Below, piece by piece: positions 38,886 to 50,609 of a DNA stretch of 51,088 bases. The number at the start of each line of letters is the position of its first letter. Positions within the stretch are counted from its first letter, which is position 1. The notes below the pieces were generated by a model, which was given only the letters and a program-made list of their open reading frames with translations, searched no databases and was not told the DNA's origin. The stretch comes from Trichomonas tenax. Taxonomy: Eukaryota; Parabasalia; Trichomonadida; Trichomonadidae. The stretch covers positions 1 through 51,088 of the forward strand of contig JALKBU010000293.1 of NCBI GenBank assembly GCA_023091735.1, in the 5' to 3' direction. Position numbers and translations under genes: made by a program.

Positions 38886-40579
38886 ATGACCAAACAGCGG
38901 ACAAAGGAGAAGAATTCCATTGCTGTAGAAGCAGGTCACTCAATGTCCTTTATAATATCTGAAAAGCAGGCAACTCGTCGAGAAAAAGTGACGGAATTTT
39001 GTTTTTGGAACTAGAAGATAGTGATATTGAGGGAGTCAGTTCTCCTCTTGAGCATTCCCTCGCGCACGGATCTGACTCACCGAAGAGTGATGAAGAAATT
39101 GGCCTAGTTCCGACAAAAAAAGACATCAAAGAGTTTGAAAACTCTCCGAAGTCTGTTAAAAGGAGTTTTGCAATATTAATTGGCATCGGTTTGTTCTTCA
39201 TAGTCTACATGCTTCCGATTTTTCCGCTTTATCCGTGCGCACACACGAGTTTAGCGATTGTTGTGATGGTCTGTTATTACTGGATCTCAGAATGTATTCC
39301 TCCATTCGTTGCATCGTTCCTGATCCCTATTTTTGCTGTATTTTTGAGAATCGGAGTAGATAAAGAGACTGGTTACAGATATTCAGCGAAAGAACTCGCT
39401 TCCAAATTCTCCGCCAACTTCATGGACCCAGTTATACTCGTTTTCCTCGGCTCACTCACGATGAGCTCTGCTCTTTCCAAATTAGAAATCACGACTCGGG
39501 TTTCTAAACTCATTTTGGGATATTTCCCGCCATCAAGGCCGACCATTCTCCTCGTATTGATGTTCATCAATCTATTCTCAGCAGCACTTCTTTCTAACGT
39601 AGCTTCAACAACATTAACGTTATCACTTGCGCTTCCAATCATGAAGAATCTCGATCCAAAGGATCCATACAACAAAGCATTACTGTTTGGCATCGCGTGG
39701 AGTGGAAATTGCGGAGGAATGATTACTTTAATTTCATCACCACAAAATGTCATCGCTTCGAGTGTCATTGCTGGCGCAAAGCATCCAATAAACTTCATAG
39801 AATGGCTCTCGTTCGGTGCTCCTGTTTCAATCACGTTAATTATTGCACAATGGGGCTATTTACTTGCGCGATTCGTCAGATCAGATAACACCATTCTCCG
39901 CATCTCTAACAGCTCTTCTTCAGACCCATGGACAACACGCCACACTCTTGCATCAATTGTTACAATAATCACAATTCTCATGTGGTCTATTGGTGGACAG
40001 ATCAGCTGGTTCATGGGACATACAGGAATCGCCGCTCTCATCCCTGTTGTGTGGTTCTATGGCTCGGGCGTGCTCACAACAAACGATTTCAACACAATGA
40101 AATGGTCAACGCTTATCTTGCTCGGTGGTGGACTCGCACTTGGCCAGACAATGGAAATTAGCGGTCTTCTTGATCTCATTGGCTCAATTGTCAGACCATA
40201 CCTCAGTGGCGTCTCAGTGCCAATGCTTCTTTTGGCATTGTTAGCCCCCGAAGGTTTCATTGCATCACTGTTGTCTTCAACAACTGCTGCATCAATTTTG
40301 TTCCCACTCATTTTAACAATTGCTGATGCTACAGGCCACGCTCCATTGCTCGTATGCCTTTCTGCTTTGATGATCTCAGGTGCCCAATTATTCCATATAT
40401 CAAGCTTCCCGAACGCTCTCGTTTCTGGTGTCACAGAACAAACACCGGACATCGATGGTCCTAAGCCTACTTATTTGACTGGTATCGACTATATTGTTTA
40501 TGGCTGGCCAACAATTCTCATGGCTATCCTTGTTATTGCAACTATTGGCTATATGATCACATCTGCTATCGGTTTATAA
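38886..40579 (+). CDS. DASS/SLC13-type anion transporter, start frameshifted
   Basis: The protein has about eleven hydrophobic segments and the two Ser-Asn/Thr signatures of divalent anion:Na+ symporters, SNVASTTLTLSLALPIM (about residue 200 of the main frame) and SSTTAASILFPL (about 427), plus ISECIPPF in the first part and ISSPQNVIA. It is nearest the Pho91-like phosphate/anion branch. The main frame has no ATG: it opens after TGA 38960-38962 and its first Met lies well inside a membrane segment. ATG 38886 starts a compatible N-terminal piece (MTKQRTKEKNSIAVEAGHSM) in another frame, which ends at TAG 39012-39014. A one-base shift in the T-rich 38995-39008 area would join them. Substrate is not decided by sequence. 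Confidence 0.75.
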
Positions 40580-41068
40580 GCCTTGTCCTTATATATTTAA
40601 AGTGTTATATTAAATTTTTCACACTCCCTAAGATATTCTGTTCATACAGATCAAATTAAATTTAAATAAAATTAAAACATATGTTTAAATACAGAATGAG
40701 AATTAGCTTTTGTAATTAGATAAGATTGCGAGATTCTTAACCCATTATATGCTGTTTAAAAGCAATTTTATCAAAAATAATTGATAAAGAAGCAAAATTA
40801 TAAGTTATATTTTGGAAATATATATAAAATTTAATGTATTTTATTATTTAAAATCGGTTAAATTTATCTTGAAAAGGGAAAAAATCTAAAAAGGAACGAA
40901 AATTATGAATATTTTTATAGATAATATTTTTAAAACAGAGCGTAATATTTAGGGAATAGACTCTATATAACGAGAACAGTCCAAACAAAGAGTTTATTTG
41001 GCAATTGCCATTCACAAAATTGTCCAGCCATTTTCATTGAACGATTATTTTTTTTAGTTTGGTTTTAA
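40580..41068. other. AT-rich intergenic stretch
   Basis: About 490 bases of very AT-rich DNA. I see no gene or repeat here. Confidence 0.5.
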
Positions 41069-43216
41069 ATGTCACAAGAGCAGAAAGTCATTTCCGAGCT
41101 TGAAAAGCATTTCGACAGAGACGAATTCAAGAACGGCCTCAAAGCAGCTGAAAAATTCCTTAAGAACAACCCGAAATCAGCTCCAGTTACTGCATTCAAG
41201 GCTTTATTCCAACTTAAAACAGACGAAAAGGCGAAAGCACCAGAAACAATTATGTCGGCATTAAGACTCGACATCAAAAACCCAACAGTTTGGAAGATTA
41301 ATGGCCAAATCAACAAAGAACTCGGTGAATATCAGAAAGCTCTCCAATCTTATACACAAGCATATCGCGGTAATCCAGAGGATATCACTGTTGTCGCAGA
41401 ACTCAGCTCTCTTTCGCTGTTTTACGAGAATTATAAACAATACCTCGAATACTGCAGGATATTGATTCAACTCAATCAGCAGCCATCTAACATTGTCAAA
41501 TACGTTGTTGCTTTGGCACTTCTCCACCGCTATGAAGACGCACTATCGGCTGTCGAAATTTTCGAGAAGAACCTCATCGCTTCAAATTCTACTGAAGAAG
41601 CTGTTTTCAGAGATCAGTTTGCTCGCTTCCACGTACACTTACTTATCCTTTCTGAGAAGTATCAACAATGCCTTGATTATCTCGACGCACAGCACTTAAT
41701 TAGCGATAGAATCTCATTCTTGGAGAATAGAGCAACATGCTACGAAAAAATGAACAACAAAGAAAAGCTTTTCGAAGTTGTTCGCGATTTACTCAAGGAA
41801 TATCCAGATAATGGCGACTATTTCGCAATCCTCGAACGCAACTTAGACCAGCAAAAGTATGTCGAAGAACTTTACAAGATTAAGGACGAAATTAAGTCTA
41901 AATATGCACATGTGAGAATTCTTGAAATTATTCCAACAACAGACGAAAAATTCAGACCACTTCTCGAAGAGCATATGGTTCCACTCCTCAAGAAGGGCTC
42001 TCCAGCTATTTTCGCAACAATTGCTGATTTCACAAACGAAAAGTTAGAAATTGCTCTTGATGTTGCCAAGAAGACAGAGATCCCACTTAGCAGCATCCCA
42101 ACACTTCACGTTTTCATCGCTCAAGTCCTCCAGCACCGCCAGAATTACGAACAATCAATTGCTGAATGCGATCTCGGCATAAAGCAGAATCCAACTGTTG
42201 TTGAGCTTTATGTCACTAAGATTCAGTCACTCTCCAAGTCAGGCCGCACAGTAGAAGCCCTCGAGTGCGCAAAGATCCTTTCAGAGCTTGATCCAGCCGA
42301 TAGAAACTCTAACAACATCTATGTCCGCTCTCTCTACAGAGCCGGCCTCGCAAAGACAGCACGTCTCACAGCAGAGCCATTCTCTATCGACCATGAAAAG
42401 AAGTCAAAGCTTTTCAAGAACGAATTCAACAAGATCCATCTTCGTGCTTCACGTTCACACCTTCGTGGCGGCGATCTCAAGAATGCTCTTGTTTTCGCTG
42501 AGGACATTATTGCTCACTTCGACAGCTACAGGAACGGTCAGCTCAACCTCAACTTCTGGGGTGGCAGACGCGCGATGTCTTTCTTCGAGATGATCAACTG
42601 GTCTCAGGGCCTCGTTAACCACCGCCAGCTCGGAAAGGCATTCGCTGTTGTTTCTCGTCTCCTTATTGCAGACAAAAACAACGCCGAGCTTAAGCAGTTC
42701 GCCCAGAAGATGAACAAGACACGCAATAAAGAAGCAATGGCATACTTAGCCGTCATCTACGCTATGCTTGGTGAGCCGATTTTGTCTCTTAAGTTCTATA
42801 GCAAGCTCAGCGGTCACTGGCTCATCATGGTCAATCCAATTGTCAAGGCACTCCTCCCGAAGCAGGCTGCTGAAATCAAGGAAGATATCGCAAATGAAGT
42901 CTTCAATGAGTTGTTCCAGATCAAGGAAGTTAGCCCAGTTACATCCGTTGACTACCTTTACCTCGCCCGTGGTTTGATCTACGCCGGCGACATTGAGGGT
43001 GCTAAGAAGGCACTCATGCAGGCTGCTGGACTTGAAATGAAGTTCGCTACAGCTGTCGATATCCACATTTGCGCAAGATTCGAGATCAAGGACGAAAACT
43101 TTGCTAAGGATATCAGAACTAAGATCAACGAGAAGTATCCTAAATACGAGATCGAAAATAAGAGTTTCGAAGCTGATGATCCTCATGATTGTGTCTCTAA
43201 GAAAGTTGAAAAATGA
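41069..43216 (+). CDS. NAA15: NatA N-terminal acetyltransferase auxiliary subunit (NAA15-like)
   Basis: A 715-residue TPR-like superhelix. The opening (HFDRDEFKNGLKAAEKFLKN), the next helices (SALRLDIKNPTVWKINGQIN, YQKALQSYTQAYRGNPED) and the later ADRNSNNIYVRSLYRAGLAK and RASRSHLRGGDLKNAL follow the NAA15/NAT1 pattern. NAA15 holds the catalytic subunit NAA10 at the ribosome, where NatA acetylates N-terminal Ala, Ser, Thr and similar residues after Met removal. The length is slightly shorter than the animal protein. NAA10 is not in the window. Codon use in the second half is C-ending. Confidence 0.85.
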   Translation: MSQEQKVISELEKHFDRDEFKNGLKAAEKFLKNNPKSAPVTAFKALFQLKTDEKAKAPETIMSALRLDIKNPTVWKINGQINKELGEYQKALQSYTQAYRGNPEDITVVAELSSLSLFYENYKQYLEYCRILIQLNQQPSNIVKYVVALALLHRYEDALSAVEIFEKNLIASNSTEEAVFRDQFARFHVHLLILSEKYQQCLDYLDAQHLISDRISFLENRATCYEKMNNKEKLFEVVRDLLKEYPDNGDYFAILERNLDQQKYVEELYKIKDEIKSKYAHVRILEIIPTTDEKFRPLLEEHMVPLLKKGSPAIFATIADFTNEKLEIALDVAKKTEIPLSSIPTLHVFIAQVLQHRQNYEQSIAECDLGIKQNPTVVELYVTKIQSLSKSGRTVEALECAKILSELDPADRNSNNIYVRSLYRAGLAKTARLTAEPFSIDHEKKSKLFKNEFNKIHLRASRSHLRGGDLKNALVFAEDIIAHFDSYRNGQLNLNFWGGRRAMSFFEMINWSQGLVNHRQLGKAFAVVSRLLIADKNNAELKQFAQKMNKTRNKEAMAYLAVIYAMLGEPILSLKFYSKLSGHWLIMVNPIVKALLPKQAAEIKEDIANEVFNELFQIKEVSPVTSVDYLYLARGLIYAGDIEGAKKALMQAAGLEMKFATAVDIHICARFEIKDENFAKDIRTKINEKYPKYEIENKSFEADDPHDCVSKKVEK

Positions 43217-46178
43217 TCATAGATATAAATAAATGAATATTTTTTGAAATCCTTCATGTTTTCCATTTTTGACATGTAAATTGCCAAATGCCAGTTTTTT
43301 TAAAAAACAAACTTCTTCGAGAAAAAGTCTATAAAATATGGAAACACACAAAAAGGACTAAGGGTATATAAATGCAAAATGATAATAATCTATTGGTGGA
43401 ATAGTTAATGGCTGTTGATAAAATAGATAAAATATTTTTAATATTGCTTGAAACATAATATATCAAGCATAAACCTATATAATTCTTAGTTTTTATATTA
43501 TCACTCATGGTTATGACGTTTAATTGTTATACTTTTGTAATTCAAATTATTTGTTTGGATTGACATATGATTAATCTCTAATTCCATAATTCCATGCCTG
43601 CACTTGGGACACTTCACATTGTTCACTTGTCTAAACTTTTTAATTTTATTCCCAAGGCTTAAATCACAATATATTTCTATCACAATAACTCATTTAACGA
43701 CGCAAATGAGCTAAATGAGCTCTTTAGCATATAAACATCAATGTATCATCAATTTTTGTAATTTAAATGATGAATGACAAAAATCCTAAGAAAATACGAG
43801 TGTTTATTGAATGATTGAAGTGATTGACGCAAAAATCAATCAAAGCACTATCCATAGGGTATATGTATCAATCATCATTTTTTGTTATGTCAAAAACAAA
43901 AGAGAGCAATCATCAAAGTTATATTAATGAACACAGTTTCTATAATTTGACATCGCATAGTTCGATAATAGGAATAACATGGGAAGAACATCTTAATCAA
44001 GCATGGCAAAATTTTCTTGAATCACTTCAAATATGTCATTTGCGGGAATTAAAATGTAAAACACATCATTCATGGCCATGTTAGTGCTAAAGATAATGGA
44101 CGGAAGCAGTAAAATCAAAATATCGACTCCCATCAAATAATTTCAAGAACAGATAGAGGTAATTGCTTATTTCTTGTTGCATTTTGCTCAAAATGATCTT
44201 TTAATATGGATTCAAATGTGCCTGTTAAAATAATCAACACTATAGCTATCGATTCTGCAATTTTAGGAATTATTTTACTTGAAAATGCCTTCATATATGA
44301 ACTACTCGAGTTAGATATACTAGGCAACTCGAATTTATCGTTTTAATATAGATCTTATTGATCAAACTGCTGTATGAGCAAAAATATAAAAATTATGAGA
44401 GCAAAGCTTGTACACACTACAGAAGTACTAATTTTACATGAAAGTTATCAAGGGTAGATAGAAAAGGCGAATTATCAACAAATTATTTTAATCTCAAACA
44501 CTTCCTGTCGCTCAATTTGATATCAGAATATTAACATAGTCCATGTTTGCAGGCGTGCTGAATAGATGGTTCGTCTCGAATCGTACTTAGTTCCGTAAAT
44601 TTTTTAGATGTCAAAATTAACGATATGGAAATGTTCATTTTTCATTCTGGATAATGTTTTTATTTGGATTTCTATCATATGGCAAAGTTTGGAATGGAAA
44701 ATTTGAGAATAAAATTCACAATCAAGAAAACTAAATATTTTCAGCCTTTAATGCTGAGGAACTGAATTGCCTTGATTTTGATATATATTCCCAAGTCAAA
44801 ATGAAAATTAACATATCCATCGGTATTCAACACGCGATAGATAAGATGAATTGATGGGAACACATTTTCTATGCAAAACATCAGGCGGAGGACACGAACC
44901 ACTAAAAAATAAGCTTGAGTAGATAGAATCTGATTTGAATTGCTTATTGAGAGATAGATTATCAGATAAAATACTTCGCACATATACAGACGCAGATGGG
45001 TTGAAGCGTGCTATCTCATAGTTATAATTGGCCCACGTAACTGTAAATAAGTAAAGTTGTCTGGGAAAAAAATCCTTTTCGGTCATTCGAACATCCTGCA
45101 AACCTCTGAAGGTTGTGTATTATGGCTGCAATTTAGAATGAAAAGTTGCTGTCAGAAAGTAAAATTATATTTTGATATGGTTTTCTTATGCTCATGAAAC
45201 GCAATGGAATTACAAAGAGGGGAAAATGTATTAAATTGAGAACGCGCATTGAAAATATAACCGAAAGAAAAGGTGTGATTTAAAGCATTCTAAAATCGAT
45301 TTTGTTTATGAATACAAAGGTTTTATTGGCGGTAAAGAAATGGCCAATTTCAATGTCAATGAAATCTATTGCTGTGCAATGTGTATAGATCAATAATTTC
45401 ATGTTTTGGGCGTCCTAAGACAGTTTTTAACAAAATTGAATAATCATCATCTCATCAATGTGATCAAAGACAGAAACACCATTAATATATGCTTCTGTGC
45501 ATATCTACTAAATAAATTAATAAATTTTAACAAAATTGAGTGTGATTCAAACTTTTAATTATGTAATTACACCAATGAACACCATAAATAGGTGAAAAAC
45601 TATCCAAAATGCGCTAATTTTTGATTTAGCAATTAAAAGATAAATGCCTGAAATTTGATAAGTATTCAAAATAAAATTTATTTCCATAGGAATTGTTATA
45701 TTTATACTCTACTATATTCATTAAGAGGGTTCTCGAAGTCTAAAATAGTTTCGTTAACTTTTCATGACTCAACACAATTTTCTGTGGATGAAGAAGATGA
45801 AATTGTGAGATTTACTTTTACACCAATGATTATTCATCGAGGTTTTCTCCCAGACATGATGCCAAATGCGATATTAAATCTATTTCTCATTAGGCTTCAA
45901 TTTTTCTGAGCATGTTCTAAAAATATCTGGTCAGCCATCAATCATTTATTATTACTGGTTTTTACCCCATTTTGAGCATTCTATCAGTTAAAAAAATAAA
46001 AAAATAAAAAGTACGTTGATCTAATATTGTTGATTTAGCAACTTTCGAGTACCATTTAGGCTGTTTCTCTGCAAAACATCTAATTTGTGACTAAATTTAA
46101 TGCAATTGATGGGAAAAAGCGACTGCTTTCAAAATATAAACAATTCAATAGGTATTGATATTTATACTTCATTTTTAG
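43217..46178. other. Gene-poor 3-kb stretch
   Basis: Several short frames exist, for example 43501-43683 on the minus strand, with VKCPKCRHGIMELEI (a CxxC pair), and 44808-45101 on the minus strand, but none is long or recognisable, so none is called. One TGACATGTAAA is at 43270-43280 in no obvious promoter position. Confidence 0.5.
46169..46178 (+). promoter_or_regulatory. Inr-like start signal of the Myb gene
   Basis: TCATTTTTAG lies directly before ATG 46179, close to the trichomonad initiator form. Confidence 0.5.
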
Positions 46179-46682
46179 ATGTTACACCTCAAAGAGCGCA
46201 AGTTTAAGAGACCAACGAAGTTCCGCCCAGAGGTGGACGAACGCCTCAGGCAGATCATGGAGCAGTACGGCACTAACAATTGGGTACAGATCGCTGCAAT
46301 GATGCCTGGAAGGAATGTTAGGCAGTGTATCGACAGATGGAAACGCAACAACTTACCAAAGAATCCACGTAGAGAATGGAAACCAGCTGAGGACAATGTT
46401 CTTCTCGAAAATTCCATTTATTCGGCAATAACGAGATTCCTCGCTTACAGGAATGAGATGTCTGTTAGACACAGACTCGATCAGCTCCTTGGAGAGAAGA
46501 ACAGACATAAGATTGAGGTTATCGCGACAATGGAGCTTCAACCAGCGAGATTCGAGGAAAGATCGGTCAATGAATGTGATATTACATTAGACCGCATCTT
46601 AAACCAGATTGGTCTCGATACGTTTACTGAACAGTTTGACCTGACTTCTTGGAATCAGAGTTCAGACTTATTCAAGATTTGA
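46179..46682 (+). CDS. Myb-type DNA-binding protein, 167 aa
   Basis: The first Myb repeat is well formed (about residues 13-60): FRPEVDERLRQIMEQYGTNN then W, and PGRNVRQCIDRWKRN in the recognition helix, with the first tryptophan replaced by Phe. A second repeat (EWKPAEDNVLLE) begins properly but its recognition half is poor (EMSVRHRLDQLL). Small two-repeat Myb proteins regulate transcription in trichomonads. It is nuclear by function; no export or membrane signal is seen. The C-terminal 60 residues are acidic and unassigned. Confidence 0.8.
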   Translation: MLHLKERKFKRPTKFRPEVDERLRQIMEQYGTNNWVQIAAMMPGRNVRQCIDRWKRNNLPKNPRREWKPAEDNVLLENSIYSAITRFLAYRNEMSVRHRLDQLLGEKNRHKIEVIATMELQPARFEERSVNECDITLDRILNQIGLDTFTEQFDLTSWNQSSDLFKI

Positions 46683-47792
46683 TTGTTTGAATTTTTACGC
46701 TTTTAGTATCTTACTAAAGGATAAATTATCTTTGTTAAATTCTTCTATTTCCTCAAACTCTCAGCCCAAAATCTCTATCTTTAGTTTTTATCATTAATTT
46801 GACGATAATTGAAATCGTTTATTGACCGCAGATTTGATACCTACTGACATAGTGCTTCATGTATATATCAAAATCTCTGACATAAAAAGGCACGCCGGAT
46901 TTTTTTCCTATCGTCGCGAAAAGTCCGGATTTATTACAATAGAGAACCTTAAACAATCTTTTTGGAAAATAATGACTATCTGATCCTTACAATGTGTGCA
47001 AATATCAGAAAGCCCCGAGCCTAAATGCTGATATTCTGTACAAAGGTCTTTCATATATATATAGAATTGTAAATTTGATATTTGCATTATATTTTGTTGA
47101 TACTTTGATAATGTGTTTAGCATATGTACTGCTTGTAGTTTCAATGATAATTCACGCTATATAATGTATTTTTTTCTAAAATTGAAATTGAACATTTTGT
47201 ATATGATGAATATATATGTGTGTATGGCATTGTAAGATGTACTATTCAGTGATGTAAACATGTTTCCAATGCGTTTTAAAGATAGAAGTGAGTTCAAGCA
47301 ATTAAGATTTACAAAATTCATCTTCCATTAGGTAACTATTCAGTGATGTAAAAATGTTCCAATGTAGAAAATGCTATTTAAATTTCCGCCACTTGAAAAT
47401 ATAGCAGCAATGTTCCCGCCTGCAAGTTTCCCGTGAAAGATTTCGTTAATAACATTTTGCTCGCCCGTGGCTTTTTACATGACAAAAATCAACTTTATAT
47501 GGGAAACAGAACCTTATAATACTCTTTTGACATAAGTTATTTTACATGTCAAATATTTGATTTTCATCAAAACTTTCATTCTGTAACCCTGGAATTACTC
47601 AAAATCATTCAGAATATGGATCAGAAATCGCATATCGTTAAAATAATTGATTTCTTCATTGTAATTAGAACTTGATCAAATTATCAAACAAACTAGTTTC
47701 AATTATAAAGCAAACAGTATCATATTTTATGTATGTACCATGGGAATGAATAAAAAATGTTATTTAGCCGAAAAGAAGATTTTTTGGATTGT
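46683..47792. other. Gene-free convergent stretch
   Basis: It contains the second copy of the dispersed repeat (46889-47324), a partial direct duplication of its end near 47335-47372, a C-rich cluster with TTTCCGCC, TTCCCGCC and TTTCCCG (about 47380-47440) and TTTACATGACA/TTTACATGTCA at 47474-47484 and 47541-47551. No gene is seen, and both flanking genes end here. Confidence 0.55.
46889..47324 (-). repeat. 436-bp dispersed repeat, copy 2
   Basis: The inverted counterpart of 9755-10188, beginning GGCACGCCGGATTTTTTTCC. The 78-codon frame (46908-47144, minus strand) is conserved without indels. Beyond 47324, a piece ACTATTCAGTGATGTAAA is repeated at about 47336, so the far end has been duplicated or rearranged. 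Confidence 0.75.
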
Positions 47793-50609
47793 TTACTTGA
47801 GGTATACGTCAAGGATCTTCTGTGTAGCAGCTGTGATCTGTGGAGATGTGCCCTTGATCTGAACCTTGATCTGGTTGTTCTCCAAGTAGAATCTGCAAAG
47901 GATACCGAGAACACCTGAGTCAGTATTGATGACACCAGCACCGCAAACGTTGCCCTGAACGTTGAGTGGGAGAACTGGGACCTTGAATACTGTTGTGAGG
48001 ATTTGCTTCATTTGTTGCTCTGGGTTGCCAGCTGGGTTGAAGGAAGCAGAGGCATTCTGAGCTGGAGCAGAGAGAGCACCCCATCTCTGGAAGAAGTTGT
48101 TGTAGTCCATGTTGAATGGAGCTGTGAACTTGAAGATGTTGATTGGAACATCGAGCATCTCGTTGTGTGTCTGCTCGCTCCAAGAGTACTTGAGTGTGTA
48201 TATTGGTGGATCAATGAAGCACTGCTTGACACGAAGAGCGAACTGGTAAACGGTCATTTCGCCACGGTTGATCTGGTTAGCGCCTGGCTTGGACTGGATG
48301 CTCATGAATGGAACTGGTGGGATGTGGATACCAACGTTTGTAAGGATACCAGATGTCTTGTTCTGAATGTTGAAGGAAAGGATAGCGTTTGGAAGGTTCA
48401 TCTGGATGGAAAGGTTGACAGCAATGTTAGCATCTTCGAAGCAAAGACCACTGTCGTTAGCAGTGAAGTACTTCAAGATTGCCTCCTTGTTGCTAACTGG
48501 TGTTGGTGGTGTAGCCATTGGAGCGGAGCTGAGCAAGTCAACGACAGCATTCTGTGGAGCTGGTGCTGGAGCGCCAAAGAAGTTGTCGGCTGGAGCTGGT
48601 GCTGCCTTAGCTGGAACTGGTTCTCTAAGACCCAAGAGGTCGGCTGGTTCAGACTTAGCTGGAGCAGCGCCGGCTGGGGCAGCAGCACGTGTTGGGAGCT
48701 GTGTGACGAACTTGGAAGCATCGGCCTCTTCGTTGCCATCTTCCTCTTCTTCCTCTTCGGCAATGCCATCAGCCTCGGCCTGCTCGAGCATAACCTTGCG
48801 GAGAAGTGAGGACTTCTTCTGCTCGAACGGTGGGATTGGCTTGAAGACAGCCTGGATGACCTGTGGTGGAGCGTTGAGGAGAGCCTCGTACTCGATGGAA
48901 CGCTGCTGGATTTCGAGATTTGTGGATGTCTTGAGGGACTGGAGAAACTCGACAACACTCTGGCGGCCCGATGGATACTTAGCACCGATCTTGGCAAGAG
49001 CGGAGATGATGATGCCCTTGGAGTTGTCGCTGGCGTTCTTGAACTTGTTGATGAGCTCCTGGATAACCTCCTCTGGACGGATATCGATGATCTGGATGTA
49101 CTCACCAACGAGCTGAGCTGTAAGAGCAACAAGTCTGTCGTGTGGCTTGTTAGCACACATTGACTGGAATGATGTCATTGTGGCGTATCTCTGGAGTGAC
49201 TGGACGTTAGAAACGACCTGGATAACACGGTGCCAAACGCCATCACTGCACTCGTCACCAGCCATTGTGATGAGCTGAAGAACAACATCAACGAACCAAG
49301 CTGGGTCTTCTGCGAACTGCTCTGCCATAACGGCGATCTTAAGGCAAAGTGGTTCTCTCATTGTGATATCAGCGAAGCGGAGGTAGTTGAGAAGTTCGTG
49401 AACGATTTCCTCAGCAGACTCCTTTGTGCAGACAGCGAAGAGGAGAGAAAGTGTACGACGGCGGATGGAGTTATCTGGATCGCGGAGAGCGAGATAGAGT
49501 GTCTGGCGGTGCTGATCGAGGGATGGGATGATAGCAGAGTTGGCCTGGACAAGGCGTGTGAGTGTTTCAAGAGCAAGGTAGCGGACGTTAGAGAGCTTGG
49601 CATTAAGGAATCCACCAAGGATGGAAGCAGAACGCTGCATTAGCTGAGCAGAGAACTGGCGGGCAATGATGAAGTTGATAGCTTCGAAGAGCAAGATAAG
49701 GTTGGAGTGGACTTCCTTGATAGCAAGGGAAACATCTGTCTTCTGGAGGCAGATATCGAGAATGCGTGTGATTCTGTCTGTCTCAGCCTCGTCCCACTTC
49801 TGCTTGTACTGGAGGATACGTATGTACTTGAGGATGAGCCATGGTGTTGGGTTGCGGCCATAGAGGTAGTCCGGTGGGACTGTTCCATCGAAGAAGACCC
49901 TTCCAAGCTGCATGAGGGCTGTTGGGTGGACAACAGACATCTTCTCGTTGTAGCGTGGGAGAAGGACTAAGATAAGTGAGGCAGCAGCAAGCTGGACACC
50001 ATAGTTAGCATTGAAGAGGAGCTGGTTGAGACCCTCGACGAAAGATGGGTCAAGCTGGATGACGGATGGCGTTTCGCGGTAAAGCCTGCAAAGAGCAAGG
50101 CATGCTGTCTTCTTAACAAAGTCAGAGTTCTTTGGATTGATAAGGGCCTGAAGGATTGGGCCGGAGAGGGCTTCAGCGATTTCGCGGCCACCAATGTTTG
50201 CAGCAGCAGCAATAGCGAGGCACTGTCCTGGCTCGTTCTCTGAGTTGCGAATTTCCTTACGGAAATGTTCGATGAACATTGTAACGAGGTCGTAGTTACC
50301 ATTCAAGTAAACACCGAGCGTGATGTAGCCGATCTGCTTCTCAGAGAAAGTGTTGGAAGCGACAAGCTCAACCATTTGTGGGAAACCGAAGTCGAAGGAG
50401 TATCCGAGAAGGTAGATATAAAGGAGCTTGGCGACGTATTTCTTGCGGCTGTAGCCATTGAGGCCAGACTTGCCGAAGCTCTGACGGATCTTAGAGAGCT
50501 CTTTCTTGACACGAGCGACTTCCTGCTCCTTGGACTGGCACTCAAGGATCTCGGTGATGAAGTTGTTGAGACCATTGATTTTGCCTGTGATGGCGCTGAT
50601 GAGACTCAT
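47793..50609 (-). CDS. AP-2 complex alpha-adaptin large subunit
   Basis: A 938-residue adaptin. The N-terminal trunk has ECQSKEQEVARVKKELSKIR and GLNGYSRKKYVAKLLYIYLL, and FSEKQIGYITLGV, which follow alpha-adaptin signatures (D-GY-x-KKKYV-x-KLL; EKQIGY). An acidic stretch (EEEEEEDGNEEADASKF, about 610-625) and an Ala/Pro hinge (about 635-700) lead to a C-terminal ear. AP-2 links clathrin, cargo and PI(4,5)P2 at the plasma membrane during endocytosis. Strongly C-ending codon use gives many long antisense frames, which are shadows. Length and order match the family. Confidence 0.88.
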   Translation of the reverse strand: MSLISAITGKINGLNNFITEILECQSKEQEVARVKKELSKIRQSFGKSGLNGYSRKKYVAKLLYIYLLGYSFDFGFPQMVELVASNTFSEKQIGYITLGVYLNGNYDLVTMFIEHFRKEIRNSENEPGQCLAIAAAANIGGREIAEALSGPILQALINPKNSDFVKKTACLALCRLYRETPSVIQLDPSFVEGLNQLLFNANYGVQLAAASLILVLLPRYNEKMSVVHPTALMQLGRVFFDGTVPPDYLYGRNPTPWLILKYIRILQYKQKWDEAETDRITRILDICLQKTDVSLAIKEVHSNLILLFEAINFIIARQFSAQLMQRSASILGGFLNAKLSNVRYLALETLTRLVQANSAIIPSLDQHRQTLYLALRDPDNSIRRRTLSLLFAVCTKESAEEIVHELLNYLRFADITMREPLCLKIAVMAEQFAEDPAWFVDVVLQLITMAGDECSDGVWHRVIQVVSNVQSLQRYATMTSFQSMCANKPHDRLVALTAQLVGEYIQIIDIRPEEVIQELINKFKNASDNSKGIIISALAKIGAKYPSGRQSVVEFLQSLKTSTNLEIQQRSIEYEALLNAPPQVIQAVFKPIPPFEQKKSSLLRKVMLEQAEADGIAEEEEEEDGNEEADASKFVTQLPTRAAAPAGAAPAKSEPADLLGLREPVPAKAAPAPADNFFGAPAPAPQNAVVDLLSSAPMATPPTPVSNKEAILKYFTANDSGLCFEDANIAVNLSIQMNLPNAILSFNIQNKTSGILTNVGIHIPPVPFMSIQSKPGANQINRGEMTVYQFALRVKQCFIDPPIYTLKYSWSEQTHNEMLDVPINIFKFTAPFNMDYNNFFQRWGALSAPAQNASASFNPAGNPEQQMKQILTTVFKVPVLPLNVQGNVCGAGVINTDSGVLGILCRFYLENNQIKVQIKGTSPQITAATQKILDVYLK

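Noticed and set aside
43501..43683. A 60-codon minus-strand frame with CPKC
   Set aside because: It has only one CxxC pair, and no start signal or extended similarity.
44808..45101. A 97-codon minus-strand frame
   Set aside because: It begins ATGCAGGATGTTCG and shows no family pattern; the overlapping 44741-44983 frame is equally plausible, so neither is supported.
48003..48809. Long plus-strand frames antisense to the adaptin gene (also 49230-49643 and 48367-49116)
   Set aside because: They are shadows caused by C-ending codons in the adaptin gene and have low-complexity W/C/S-rich translations.
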